Of a stretch of 64,000 nucleotides of DNA, positions 42,355-51,376 are shown one piece after another. Where the stretch lies: the NCBI RefSeq assembly GCF_000452705.1, contig NZ_CP007014.1, positions 1,116,001-1,180,000 on the forward strand, read 5' to 3'. Below the pieces are notes generated by a model. It was not told the DNA's origin and made no database searches. It saw only the letters and a list, made by a program, of their open reading frames with translations. The translations under genes were made by a program, and so were the position numbers. Origin of the DNA: Pseudomonas syringae CC1557 (GTDB taxonomy: Bacteria; Pseudomonadota; Gammaproteobacteria; Pseudomonadales; Pseudomonadaceae). Position 1 is the first letter of the stretch. Each line of letters opens with the position of its first letter.

Positions 42355-45300
42355 TCAGTCTGCTGCCAGCACCACTACGCGTTGCCCCGCCCGTACTGCA
42401 GAGCCGGGCTGCACCCGGACTTCCTGCACCACGCCACCGACCGGGGCGAGGAGCGGGATTTCCATCTTCATCGACTCCAGAATCACCAGCACATCGCCTG
42501 CTTCGACACGCTCACCGGGTTGTACCTGGACCTGCCAGAGATTGCCTGCGATGTGGCTGTCGACGCCTTGCTGGCCCGCTTGCAGGGGCAATTCTTCGAT
42601 ATAAGGTGCGACGCCTTCATCGCTCTGAAAATCAGCCTGGCCGGTGGCAATCCAGCGTTCGCGCTCGGCGTTGAAGGCGGCGTGTTGCTGGGCTCGAAAC
42701 GCTGCAATGCCGTCGGCTTTGCGCGTCAGAAAGGCCTGGTAATCGGCCAGGTTCAGGGTGCTGTGTTCGATGTTCAGATCGAAGCGGCCCAAGGGGAAAT
42801 CGCGGCGGATGCGTAGCAGTTCGTCGGCGCTGACCGGGTAGAAGCGGATCTGATCGAAGAAGCGCAGCAGCCAGGGTTTGCCCTCGAACGCGGCGACGTC
42901 GCGATAGCGATTCCACATCTGCAACGTGCGGCCGACGAATTGATAACCGCCGGGGCCTTCCATGCCGTACACGCACATGTAAGCGCCACCGATGCCGACC
43001 GAGTTTTCCGCCGTCCAGGTACGCGCTGGGTTGTACTTGGTCGTCACCAACCGATGGCGCGGGTCCAGCGGGGTGGCGACCGGTGCACCGAGGTAGACAT
43101 CGCCCAACCCCATGACCAGATAGCTGGCATCGAATACTGTTCGCTGCACTTCATCAAGGTTGGGCAGGTCGTTGATGCGACGGATGAACTCCAGATTGCT
43201 CGGGCACCACGGCGCGTCCTTGCGCACAGTGGTCATGTATTTCTCGATGGCCAGTTGGCAGGCCGGGTCATCCCATGAGAGAGGCAGATGGACGATGCGT
43301 GAAGCGACTTGCAGGTCTTTCGCTGCGCACACCGCGTCCCATTCTCCGGCAATGATGTCGAGCAGGTGTTGAAGCGGCAGTTGTTCGGGGCGGTAGTGGA
43401 CCTGCAGCGAACGAATGCCCGGTGTCAGGTCGATCACGCCCGGCAGGGCTTTGGTTTCCAGCGCCAGCATCAACGCATGGCCGCGCAGGCGCAGCACCAG
43501 ATCCAGTTCCGGTGCGCCGATTTCCAGCAGCAGATGCGTGTCGCCGGACAGTCGCGCAACCAGGCGTTTGTCGTCCTGACCAATATCGAGAATGATCGGA
43601 GTGCGCAGGCGGGCCGCCTCATGTGGGAGCGAGCCGGGACCTTGTAGGAGCGGACTTGTCCGCGAAGAGGCCGGTACAGGCGATGCATTTTCTGCGTCTT
43701 GAATAATGCCTTCGCGAGCAAGTTCGCTCCCACGGGCATCAGTGTTTCGCATATTTTGTGGCAACACTGCGGCCATTGCCGCATGACACGCCTCGACACT
43801 CACCGGCGTGAACCGGACCTTGTCGCCAGCCTTCAGTTGCCCCAATTGCCACAGATCCGCTTCGATGATGGTCACCGGGCAGACAAATCCACCCAGGCTT
43901 GGCCCGTCCGGGCCGAGGATCACCGGCATGTCTCCGGTGAAATCCACTGCGCCAATCGCATACGGGTTGTCGTGGATGTTGGAGGGATGCAAACCAGCCT
44001 CGCCACCATCGGCGCGTACCCATTCAGGCTTGGGCCCGATCAGCCGCACGCCGGTGCGACTGGAGTTGAAATGCACTTCCCAGTCAGTCGCAAAAAAGGT
44101 CTCGATGTAGGCTTCGGTAAAATACTCCGGCGCTGCATGAGGGCCGTAGATCACCCTGAACTGGCGAACTTCTTTCAGCGCGCCCAGCTCATCATCGGCA
44201 ATCCGCTGCCCCGCACTGCGGTCAATCAATGGCGCGATATGCAGCACGTCTCCGGCCCGTAAGGCCCGGCCGCCATGCCCGCCGAACTGGCCGAGGGTGA
44301 AGGTGCTTTTGCTGCCCAGGTAATCCGGTACGTCCAGCCCGCCGCGCACGCACAGGTAACTGCGCACGCCAGCTCCCGCGATAGTGCCCAGCGACAAGGT
44401 TGAACCCGCGCACACCCACAGCGCGGTGTTCATGGCGCACGCTTCGCCATCCAGCGTGATCGGGATTGGCGCGCCGGTCACTGCGATCACCGCATCGGTA
44501 TTGAAGCGCAGCAGCGGCCCACTCATGGTGATTTCCAGCGCGGCGCAGCCTTCGGCATTGCCCAGCAACCGATTACCCTGACGCAGCGCGCGACTGTCCA
44601 TCGGTCCGGATGGTGGTACCCCGACCGCCCAGTAGCCCAGTCGTCCCGGATAATCCTGAACGCTGGTCTGCGTACCGCCGCTCAGCACCTCAAAGGTGTC
44701 AGCGTGATACACCAGACCCTCCAGGCACCGTGTCCACGGCTGGCCGCTGGCGAAGGGCGCGTCGTCGATGATCTGGCGCAGGTAATCGCGGTTGGTCTCC
44801 ACACCGTACAGACGCGTTTCGTGAAGCGCGGCAGCCAGCCCGGCGCTGGCCTGATCGCGGCTCGGTGCCCAACTGATCAGCTTGGCGATCATCGGGTCGA
44901 AATACGGCGGGATTTCACACCCGGCCTCAACCCAGGTATCAATGCGCAGCGCACGGCCATCGGCAGGCGGAAAGTTCACGGCCGTCAGCAGGCCGGGGCA
45001 GGGCTGGAAATCGCGGCCCGGATCTTCGGCGTACAACCTCGCCTGAATCGCATGGCCGACCGGTTTCAGACCGGCTTGCAGATGATCGAGTGGCGGCAGA
45101 TCGCCGGCGGCCAGTTGCACCATCCAGCTGACCAGATCGACCCCCCACACTTGCTCGGTGACGCCGTGCTCGACCTGCAAGCGGGTGTTCACTTCCAGAA
45201 AATAGAAGCGCTGATCCTCGCTGTCGAAGACAAACTCGACGGTCCCTGCGCTGCGGTAATTGACCGCTTTGGCCAGCTTGATTGCCGCTGCACACAGCTC

Positions 45301-46056
45301 ATCGGCCATGCCGTCAGGCAGGTTGGGGGCCGGGGTTTCTTCCAGCACTTTCTGGTTGCGGCGCTGCACCGAGCAGTCGCGCACACCGAGGGCCAGCACT
45401 TCGCCCTGGCCGTCGCCGAACACCTGCACCTCAAGATGGCGGGCGCGCTGGATGTATTTCTCGATGAACACACCGGCGTCGCTGAAATTGTTCTGCCCCA
45501 GACGTTTGACTGCTTCGAACGAGTCCGCCAGTTCCTCGGCGCTGCGGCACACACGCATGCCGATACCGCCACCACCCGCAGTACTTTTGAGCATCACCGG
45601 ATAGCCGATGCTGCGCGCTGCCGAGATGGCTGATTCCAGGCTGTCGAGCAGCTCGGTGCCTTCCAGCAGCGGCACGCCATGCTGTCGCGCCAGTGCGCGG
45701 GCGGTGTGCTTCAGGCCGAACACGCGCAGTTGCTCGGGCGTCGGGCCGACGAAGGCGATACCGGCGTCCTCGCAGGCTTGAGCGAACCCAGCGTTTTCAG
45801 AGAGAAATCCGTAGCCGGGATGAATGGCTTTGGCGCCGCTGGCTTTGGCGATGGCGAGGATCTTGTCCACCGCCAGGTACGTCCCGGCCGCGCCGCCTTC
45901 GCCCAGGCTGTGGGCTTCATCGGCCTGCATCAGGTGCAGGCTGGCGGCGTCGGCTTCGGAATACACCGCCACACCTTTCACCTGCAAGCTGCGCAGGGTC
46001 CGCAGGATGCGGCAGGCAATGGCGCCACGGTTGGCGATCAGCAGTTTTTCGAACAT
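42355..46056 (-). CDS. Guanidine (urea-type) carboxylase, biotin-dependent
   Basis: 1233 residues from ATG 46056. Order: biotin carboxylase (1-450; TAGGGGIGMRV, FFLEVNTRLQVEHG-like), KipA/AHS2 domain (about 470-760), a REP-derived linker (about 775-812), KipI/AHS1 domain (about 815-1150) and biotinyl domain with ESMKMEI. Classical annotation is urea carboxylase. The guanidine-I riboswitch, the two deiminase subunit genes and Asn1018 in the TWTAENSVGIGG loop favour guanidine; published work separates the two enzymes by an Asp-to-Asn change in this domain, though I could not verify the exact position. Confidence 0.9.
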   Translation of the reverse strand: MFEKLLIANRGAIACRILRTLRSLQVKGVAVYSEADAASLHLMQADEAHSLGEGGAAGTYLAVDKILAIAKASGAKAIHPGYGFLSENAGFAQACEDAGIAFVGPTPEQLRVFGLKHTARALARQHGVPLLEGTELLDSLESAISAARSIGYPVMLKSTAGGGGIGMRVCRSAEELADSFEAVKRLGQNNFSDAGVFIEKYIQRARHLEVQVFGDGQGEVLALGVRDCSVQRRNQKVLEETPAPNLPDGMADELCAAAIKLAKAVNYRSAGTVEFVFDSEDQRFYFLEVNTRLQVEHGVTEQVWGVDLVSWMVQLAAGDLPPLDHLQAGLKPVGHAIQARLYAEDPGRDFQPCPGLLTAVNFPPADGRALRIDTWVEAGCEIPPYFDPMIAKLISWAPSRDQASAGLAAALHETRLYGVETNRDYLRQIIDDAPFASGQPWTRCLEGLVYHADTFEVLSGGTQTSVQDYPGRLGYWAVGVPPSGPMDSRALRQGNRLLGNAEGCAALEITMSGPLLRFNTDAVIAVTGAPIPITLDGEACAMNTALWVCAGSTLSLGTIAGAGVRSYLCVRGGLDVPDYLGSKSTFTLGQFGGHGGRALRAGDVLHIAPLIDRSAGQRIADDELGALKEVRQFRVIYGPHAAPEYFTEAYIETFFATDWEVHFNSSRTGVRLIGPKPEWVRADGGEAGLHPSNIHDNPYAIGAVDFTGDMPVILGPDGPSLGGFVCPVTIIEADLWQLGQLKAGDKVRFTPVSVEACHAAMAAVLPQNMRNTDARGSELAREGIIQDAENASPVPASSRTSPLLQGPGSLPHEAARLRTPIILDIGQDDKRLVARLSGDTHLLLEIGAPELDLVLRLRGHALMLALETKALPGVIDLTPGIRSLQVHYRPEQLPLQHLLDIIAGEWDAVCAAKDLQVASRIVHLPLSWDDPACQLAIEKYMTTVRKDAPWCPSNLEFIRRINDLPNLDEVQRTVFDASYLVMGLGDVYLGAPVATPLDPRHRLVTTKYNPARTWTAENSVGIGGAYMCVYGMEGPGGYQFVGRTLQMWNRYRDVAAFEGKPWLLRFFDQIRFYPVSADELLRIRRDFPLGRFDLNIEHSTLNLADYQAFLTRKADGIAAFRAQQHAAFNAERERWIATGQADFQSDEGVAPYIEELPLQAGQQGVDSHIAGNLWQVQVQPGERVEAGDVLVILESMKMEIPLLAPVGGVVQEVRVQPGSAVRAGQRVVVLAAD
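43622..43733. repeat. REP doublet (REPIN) inside the carboxylase coding sequence
   Basis: GTAGGAGCGGACTTGTCCGC (from 43644) and the inverted TTCGCGAGCAAGTTCGCTCC (43711-43730) are two head-to-head Pseudomonas REP units; TGTGGGAGCGAG at 43622 is part of a third. All are read through in frame, giving the low-complexity segment ARGSELAREGIIQDAENAS and what follows between two domains. Confidence 0.88.
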
Positions 46057-46165
46057 GGCATAACCCCGGAAACCCAGTCGCGCTCGGTTTCGTGATGGGA
46101 AGCGGGCCGTCCCGCTATTGATCTGGCTACGCAACGGTCGTCCGTTGCTGAGGGCGGTCGCCGGG

Positions 46166-46783
46166 TCAGTCGCGAATCACTAACTGTGCGGGCGTCGGGT
46201 TGTAGCCGTTGCACGGATTGTTCAACTGCGGGCAGTTGGAAATCAGCACGATCACGTCCATTTCGGCACGCAGCTCGACGTATTTACCGGGCGCGGAAAT
46301 ACCGTCTTCAAAGGTCAGGCCGCCGTCGGCTGTCACCGGCACGTTCATGAAGAAGTTGATGTTCGGCCCGATGTCGGCTTTGCTCAGGCGGCCGTCATGC
46401 AGGCAGGCGCGCAGGTAGTTGTCGCGGCAGCTGTGCATGTAACGTTTTTCCAAGGCGTAACGCACGGTGTTGCTCTCCTGCGCGCACGCGCCACCCAGCG
46501 TGTCATGGCGACCGCAGGTGTCATCGATGATGGTCAGCATCGGCTGGCCGAGGTTGGAAAACAGCACGCTGCCGGTGGTCAGGTAAACGCTGTTCTGGCG
46601 GCGCAAGGTGCGTTGTACGTCGTAGCGTTCACGCGGGTTGGCGAGGTTGAAAAACAGCGTGTCGACCGCCTGATTGCCCTGCAGATCGAGAATGCGCACG
46701 GTTTGCCCGGCCTTGACCTCGGCCAGAAAGGGTTCGCCGGCCGGGATGGTCGCGTCGCAGCACAGGTTAGTAGGTGAGTTCAT
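46166..46783 (-). CDS. Carboxyguanidine deiminase subunit (urea amidolyase-associated protein UAAP2)
   Basis: 205 residues, DUF1989 family. TVRILDLQGNQAVDTLFFN, IIDDTCGRHDTLGGAC and NINFFMNVPV mark the family; the DTCG-x-x-D block is a likely metal site. With its paralogue UAAP1 it forms the enzyme shown in P. syringae-type systems to turn carboxyguanidine into allophanate (CgdAB). It lies 109 bp before the carboxylase gene. Confidence 0.9.
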   Translation of the reverse strand: MNSPTNLCCDATIPAGEPFLAEVKAGQTVRILDLQGNQAVDTLFFNLANPRERYDVQRTLRRQNSVYLTTGSVLFSNLGQPMLTIIDDTCGRHDTLGGACAQESNTVRYALEKRYMHSCRDNYLRACLHDGRLSKADIGPNINFFMNVPVTADGGLTFEDGISAPGKYVELRAEMDVIVLISNCPQLNNPCNGYNPTPAQLVIRD

Positions 46784-46794
46784 GGCAAGGCTCC

Positions 46795-47520
46795 TCAGGC
46801 GAACAGGCGGTCGGTGTTGATGAAGCCGCGCTCGTTTTCCGGGCGCGAGGTACGGCAGTGCTCGGCGACGCTGGCGTCGGCTTTCATCCAGCTGAGTTTG
46901 AGCGGCTGCGGCGCGTATTCCGGGTTGGGGTCCATCGGGTGTTGCAGCGCGGTCAGCACCACCAGCGTGTCCATCGGCGCATACAGCTCGATGTAATCAC
47001 CGGCTTTCGAGTTGTTCGGGGCGAAGTGCAGCGTGCCTGTATCGTCGACATCCACACGGCTGAACAGGTTGAGGGTCATGAGCAGGTCTGACAGCCCGAG
47101 CCCCCATTTGCCCAGCTCGACCAGCAGGTTGTCGACGCCGTTGCGGAAGAAGCCGTTGCGCAGTTCCTGATAGCGCCCCTGGCCGTACTTTTCAGCGACC
47201 TCCTGTGCGTTGAGCACACCGCCAATGCTGTCGCTCCAGCCGCACGTGTCAGTGACAATGGCCGCCAGCACGCGACCCATGTCCGAATACAGGCAATGGC
47301 CGTTGCTCAATTTGGCGGTGTGTTGGCATTTGAGGCTGTCCGGCAGGTTCAGGCGCTCGGTTTTTTCGCGAGCGTTAAGCAAGGTCAGGCTGACGTTGGC
47401 GTTGCCGTGCAGGTCGGTCAGGCGCAGCAGTTCGCCGCGCTTGAGGATGAACGAACGATGGCCGCCACCGGGCAGCAGTTCTTCGGCGAAAACCGGGTAA
47501 AGCGTGGTCGAATCAGTCAT
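46795..47520 (-). CDS. Carboxyguanidine deiminase subunit (urea amidolyase-associated protein UAAP1)
   Basis: 241 residues, DUF1989 family. LLRLTDLHGNANVSLTLLN, VTDTCGWSDSIGG and LNLFSRVDVDDTG parallel UAAP2, showing a shared origin. The start overlaps the ABC ATPase stop (ATGA) and UAAP2 follows after 11 bp, so importer and enzyme are made together. Confidence 0.9.
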   Translation of the reverse strand: MTDSTTLYPVFAEELLPGGGHRSFILKRGELLRLTDLHGNANVSLTLLNAREKTERLNLPDSLKCQHTAKLSNGHCLYSDMGRVLAAIVTDTCGWSDSIGGVLNAQEVAEKYGQGRYQELRNGFFRNGVDNLLVELGKWGLGLSDLLMTLNLFSRVDVDDTGTLHFAPNNSKAGDYIELYAPMDTLVVLTALQHPMDPNPEYAPQPLKLSWMKADASVAEHCRTSRPENERGFINTDRLFA

Positions 47521-48299
47521 TGAACGGGCTCCTCTGAAACGGTAATCAGCGAATCGATAGCGGCGCGCTCGGCGCGGCGTTCGCTGTTGAGGGGAATGTC
47601 GTATGTGATGCGTGCGCCATACGCACCGGGTTCATGCGGGTCGTGGCGCACCTTGTCGAATACCAGCAGGCGGGTGCCGAGGTTGAAGCCTTCGGACAGG
47701 TCGTGGGTGACCATGAACACGGTCAGTTTCGTCTCGCGCCACAGGTCCAGCAGCAAGTGATGCATGTCCTTGCGAATGCCGGGGTCGAGCGCGCCGAACG
47801 GTTCGTCCAGCAGCAGGACACGGGGTTTCATGATCAGCGCCTGGGCAATCGCCAGCCGCTGTTGCATACCGCCCGACAATTGCGTCGGGTACTTGTCCAG
47901 CGCATGGCTCAGCCCGACTTTTTCCAGCAGGTGCGCGGCCTGCTCACGGGCCTGGCTTTTGGCCTGACCGAACAGGCGACCGAGCAACGGCGAGCGGGGC
48001 AGCTCCAGGCCCAGCGCGACGTTATCCAGCACCGACAGGTGCGGAAACACCGAATAGCGCTGGAAGACCACGCCACGGCTGGCATCCGGCTCACTGGCCA
48101 GCGCCTTGTCGTCCAGCGTGATCAAGCCGCGACTCGGGGTTTCCTGACCCAGCAGCAGACGCAGAAAGGTCGACTTGCCACACCCCGAGGCGCCGACCAA
48201 GGTGCAGAACTCACCCTCGGCGACGTCCAGATTCAGGCCTTCAAGCACCACCTGATCGTCGTATTGCTGCCAGACGTTACGCACACGGATAAAGCTCAT
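47517..48299 (-). CDS. ABC transporter ATPase (guanidine-linked importer)
   Basis: 260 residues from ATG 48299. Walker A GASGCGKST, Q-loop, signature LSGGMQQR, Walker B VLLLDEPFGALD and the MVTHDLSEG switch are all intact. NitT/TauT-like family. It overlaps the permease stop and the UAAP1 start by 4 bp each. Confidence 0.94.
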   Translation of the reverse strand: MSFIRVRNVWQQYDDQVVLEGLNLDVAEGEFCTLVGASGCGKSTFLRLLLGQETPSRGLITLDDKALASEPDASRGVVFQRYSVFPHLSVLDNVALGLELPRSPLLGRLFGQAKSQAREQAAHLLEKVGLSHALDKYPTQLSGGMQQRLAIAQALIMKPRVLLLDEPFGALDPGIRKDMHHLLLDLWRETKLTVFMVTHDLSEGFNLGTRLLVFDKVRHDPHEPGAYGARITYDIPLNSERRAERAAIDSLITVSEEPVQ

Positions 48300-49111
48300 G
48301 CGCGGGCTCCTTCGTACCAGGGAAAGGCGCGTCGGGTCAGGGCTTTCAGGGCCCAATCCATCAGCCAGGCGAGCAGGGTGATCCACACCACATAGGGCAG
48401 AATCACGTCCATCGCCAGATAGCGTCGGACCAGAAAGATCCGGTAGCCCAGGCCGTCGGTCGATGCGATGGCTTCGGCCGCGATCAGGAACAGCCACGCC
48501 GAGCCGAGCACCAGTCGCAGGGCAATCAACAGGCGCGGCAGCAGTTGCGGCAGAATCACTCGCAGGATCAGCGTCCAGGTGGTGGCCCCCAGCGTCTGTG
48601 CCTTGATCAGCAGTTCGATCGGGATCTCCCGGGCGCGCTGCTCCAGATCACGGGCCAGTATCGGCGTGATGCCGATTACGATCAGCATCACTTTCGACAG
48701 CTCGCCCAGACCGAAGACGATGAACAGAATGGGCAGGATCGCCAGCGGCGGCACCATCGACAGCACCGTCAACAACGGCGACAACGGTGCGTTGAACAGC
48801 GGCAGAATGCCCGCCGCAATGCCCAGACAAAGGCCCAGCAAGGCGCTGATCCCGAGACCGATCGCCAGACGCTTGAGGCTCGACGCAGAGTCTTGCCACA
48901 GCAGGTAGTCACCGGTTCGGGCGTCTGCGGTGAAGGCTACACGTTTGACCGCATCGGCCATCTGCATGGCGCTGGGCAGCAGTTTGTCGGTGGGGTTTTC
49001 CGCAAGCCGGGTGGCCGAGCCCATGAAATAGGCGAACAGCAACAGGGCGAACGGCAGGATCACCAGAATCAGGCGACCGGCGCGATCCGGATGGCGGTTT
49101 ATCAAGCGCAT
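48296..49111 (-). CDS. ABC transporter permease (guanidine-linked importer)
   Basis: 271 residues, about six membrane segments, with the EAA-type coupling loop (QTLGATTWTLILRVILPQLLP). Belongs to the NitT/TauT permease type. Encoded between binding protein and ATPase of the same system. Confidence 0.93.
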   Translation of the reverse strand: MRLINRHPDRAGRLILVILPFALLLFAYFMGSATRLAENPTDKLLPSAMQMADAVKRVAFTADARTGDYLLWQDSASSLKRLAIGLGISALLGLCLGIAAGILPLFNAPLSPLLTVLSMVPPLAILPILFIVFGLGELSKVMLIVIGITPILARDLEQRAREIPIELLIKAQTLGATTWTLILRVILPQLLPRLLIALRLVLGSAWLFLIAAEAIASTDGLGYRIFLVRRYLAMDVILPYVVWITLLAWLMDWALKALTRRAFPWYEGARA

Positions 49112-49138
49112 GGCAATGACCTTTCTACTGAACGTGAT

Positions 49139-50206
49139 TTACAGCTTGCCGTCGGCGGCCATCTGCACGTAGCTGGGGTCAAAGTGCAGCTTGAGGTTGG
49201 CCTTGTCGCCGAGGATTACACCATTGGCGAACGACATGCCGACGGCATCGGCGTCGCGAGCGCCTTCGCCGAGCAATCCGTGAGCGAACGAGAATTCAGC
49301 TACTTTGCGCTGGGTTTCAGGCAGCTGTTTGCTGGTGGCGAACTCAAGCGCTTCCTTCGGTGTGGCGAACAGCTTGGTGGTGTCGAGTTGCGCCTGGAAA
49401 CCGTTCAGATCGGTGCCCGATGCCTTGGCCATGTGTTCGAGTGCAGCCTTGCTCTGGGCGTTTTTGGCGTTCATCAGCGCGACTGTTTCAAACCATGCGC
49501 CGGTCAGGGCTTTGCCCAGTGCCGGGTTATCTTTCAGGGTTTGGGTGTTGACCACCATCATGTCCATGATTTCGCCGGGGATCTGGCTGGAATTGAAGAC
49601 TTCGGTGACGCCGGGTTTGGCTTTGATGTCCGACAGCATCGGGTTCCAGGTGGTCACCGCCTGCACGTCATCGGTATTGAAGGCGGCCGAGATGTCGGCG
49701 TCCGAGGTGTTGACGACCTTGAGGTCTTTTTCGCTGAGTTTGACGCTGTCCAGCGCGCGGGCCAGCAGGTAATGAGACACCGACAGTTCGACCAGATTGA
49801 CGTCCATGCCTTTGAGGTCGGCGACCTTCTTGCCTTCGCCCTTGATCACCACGCCGTCGTTGCCGTTGGAGAAGTCACTGACGATCAGCGCGGTGCTTTC
49901 CACACCGCCTGCGGCCGGGATGGTCAGGGCGTCCATGTTGGTCATGGTGCAGCCATCGAACTGGCCGGCGGTGTACTGGTTGATGGATTCGACGTAATCA
50001 TTGAGCTGAGTGACATCGATTTTGATGCCGTACTTTTTCGCCCATTTGTCGATGATGCCCTGGCTACCTGCGTATTCCCAAGGCATCCAGCCTGCGTAGA
50101 TGGTCCAGCAGACGTTGAAGTGATCTTTCTGGGCGGCATTCGCCGATAGGCTCAACGCAGCAAGCAGGCCTGCGGTGAGCAGGCCGAAGAGACGAGACTT
50201 TTGCAT
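49139..50206 (-). CDS. Periplasmic substrate-binding protein (guanidine-linked importer)
   Basis: 355 residues from ATG 50206 with GGAG upstream. Signal peptide (about residues 1-22, ending SANA), then an NMT1/NitT-type binding protein with FNVCWTIYAGWMPWEYA and GMDVNLVELSVSHYL. First gene after the riboswitch; ligand probably guanidine or a derivative. Confidence 0.92.
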   Translation of the reverse strand: MQKSRLFGLLTAGLLAALSLSANAAQKDHFNVCWTIYAGWMPWEYAGSQGIIDKWAKKYGIKIDVTQLNDYVESINQYTAGQFDGCTMTNMDALTIPAAGGVESTALIVSDFSNGNDGVVIKGEGKKVADLKGMDVNLVELSVSHYLLARALDSVKLSEKDLKVVNTSDADISAAFNTDDVQAVTTWNPMLSDIKAKPGVTEVFNSSQIPGEIMDMMVVNTQTLKDNPALGKALTGAWFETVALMNAKNAQSKAALEHMAKASGTDLNGFQAQLDTTKLFATPKEALEFATSKQLPETQRKVAEFSFAHGLLGEGARDADAVGMSFANGVILGDKANLKLHFDPSYVQMAADGKL

Positions 50207-50227
50207 GTTGAGAAATCTCCAGTAGTG

Positions 50228-50370
50228 AAAAAAGGCGGCCAGGAGCAACGTGACACCACTGGTGTCCCTGTCTCCCGGGCTTTTGTCCCGCCGTGTAACC
50301 TCTACTGGAGGTCGCCAACTCTCGGACCAGCCACTTGCCTGTCGGCAAGCCGGAACCCTAGTCGGCTATT
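50228..50370 (-). promoter_or_regulatory. Guanidine-I (ykkC) riboswitch
   Basis: On the minus strand the leader has CTAGGGTTCCG, GGTCCGAGAG, ACACGGCGGGACAAAAGCC and CGGGAGA in order and spacing, the conserved core of the ykkC guanidine-I aptamer (about 50264-50370). After it come GACACC-act-GGTGTC, a CCTGGCCGCC segment able to pair back to GGCGG of the aptamer, and TTTTTT (50228-50233), a plausible ligand-controlled terminator before the binding-protein gene. Confidence 0.95.
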
Positions 50371-50420
50371 GCAAATTGTGGTGCCGCGAACCTGTGTTGA
50401 CTCCTGCACGCCTGTTATCA

Positions 50421-50437
50421 AGCGAGAGTTGTGCCAA
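50421..50437 (-). promoter_or_regulatory. Probable sigma-54 promoter of the guanidine operon
   Basis: TTGGCAC-aactc-TCGCTT on the minus strand: GG and GC separated by exactly 10 bases, as required for -24/-12 promoters. The start would be near 50410, about 40 bases before the aptamer. It fits nitrogen control. A TGCACC half-site at 50522-50527 might bind NtrC; weak. Confidence 0.6.
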
Positions 50438-50777
50438 CTTGCTGGAAGCATCGGTCTTAAGGGGCCGCTGCCAATAGCGAGCGTTCGAAGAGTCTGGAAT
50501 TGCCTTGTGCTGGTGCGGCGTTGCACCGCAATGAAGCGTGAGGGCGCCCGTTGATTCGAAATGTTTTGTAGCATGTTTGTATAAAACTGAAACAGTCCCG
50601 TGCGGCATGGTTTTGCAGCGGTTTGGTTTCATATCGCCATCATCGGTAGCCCCTGCCGGCCAGGGGCTCAGGGCACTAGAAGTGCATTTCGCTGTCTGAT
50701 CTTTCGTCCGCCAACCGCTTTGGCGGACGCCGACCAGCGTCGCTGGTTTGTGCCCAATCGCGGTCCAGGAGGCCGCT
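50438..50777. other. Intergenic region between the guanidine operon and the lipoprotein gene
   Basis: No credible gene. Holds two strong hairpins without T runs: AGCCCCTG/CAGGGGCT (50648-50668) and CGTCCGCCAA/TTGGCGGACG (50705-50729), both within the leader of the next gene, and an inverted GGTGC/GCACC pair (50512-50527). A clear promoter for the plus-strand gene was not found. Confidence 0.4.
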
Positions 50778-51233
50778 ATGTATCGAAGACCCTTGCTTGT
50801 CACGTTGCTGACCCTTTTCCTTGCTGGTTGCTACGGAGGCCCTGGTTATTACGAATCCGATGTGTACACGCAGCCGACTACAGTCGTCGGTGGCGCTTAC
50901 GCGTATGACAATGGCTACCGCTCCACCTACTATCAGGAGCAGCGCATTTATGTAGCGCCTCAACCGCGCTATTACAGCCAACCCCGCTACTACGCCCCGG
51001 CCCCGCGTTACTATGCGCCGCCGCCAGTACCCCGTTACTACCAGCCAGGACGCCCACCAGGCTATGGCTGGAGGAATGATGGCTTTCGTGGCAATGGCGG
51101 TTTCGGGCGTAACGACGGCTTCCGCGGAGACCGTGGCAACCGCGGCTGGGACGACCATGGCGGACGCGGCGGGCGAGATGGTCGCGATCACGGAAGAGGC
51201 GGACGCGGCGAAGGTCGCGGCGGGCATCGGTAG
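50778..51233 (+). CDS. Tyr/Pro-rich and Gly/Arg-rich predicted lipoprotein
   Basis: 151 residues from ATG 50778 with AGGAGG upstream. Signal peptide with lipobox LAGC (Cys18), then repeats of RYY/PRYYAP (about 65-95), then FRGNGGFGRNDGFRGDRGN-type Gly/Arg/Asp repeats to the end. Low-complexity surface lipoproteins like this are common in pseudomonads; function unknown. Confidence 0.78.
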   Translation: MYRRPLLVTLLTLFLAGCYGGPGYYESDVYTQPTTVVGGAYAYDNGYRSTYYQEQRIYVAPQPRYYSQPRYYAPAPRYYAPPPVPRYYQPGRPPGYGWRNDGFRGNGGFGRNDGFRGDRGNRGWDDHGGRGGRDGRDHGRGGRGEGRGGHR

Positions 51234-51242
51234 CACCCACTA

Positions 51243-51273
51243 GCGTGCCGACGCTCCGCGTCGGCACGCCTTT
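51243..51273 (+). terminator. Terminator after the lipoprotein gene
   Basis: Perfect stem GCGTGCCGACGC-tcc-GCGTCGGCACGC followed by CTTTC. Hairpins of this sequence are frequent between P. syringae genes. Confidence 0.8.
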
Positions 51274-51376
51274 CTGAACGCTTTGCATCCCGTCTTGAAT
51301 GCGCATAGCGCGACCAGCATTGACTTTGCTGCCCGGCTTTCCTAGTGTCCGCGCATTGTTTTTACTGGATGTAACC

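Noticed and set aside
48545..50149. 534-residue plus-strand frame across the ABC transporter genes
   Set aside because: Antisense to three clear genes, Gln/Arg/His-rich shadow composition.
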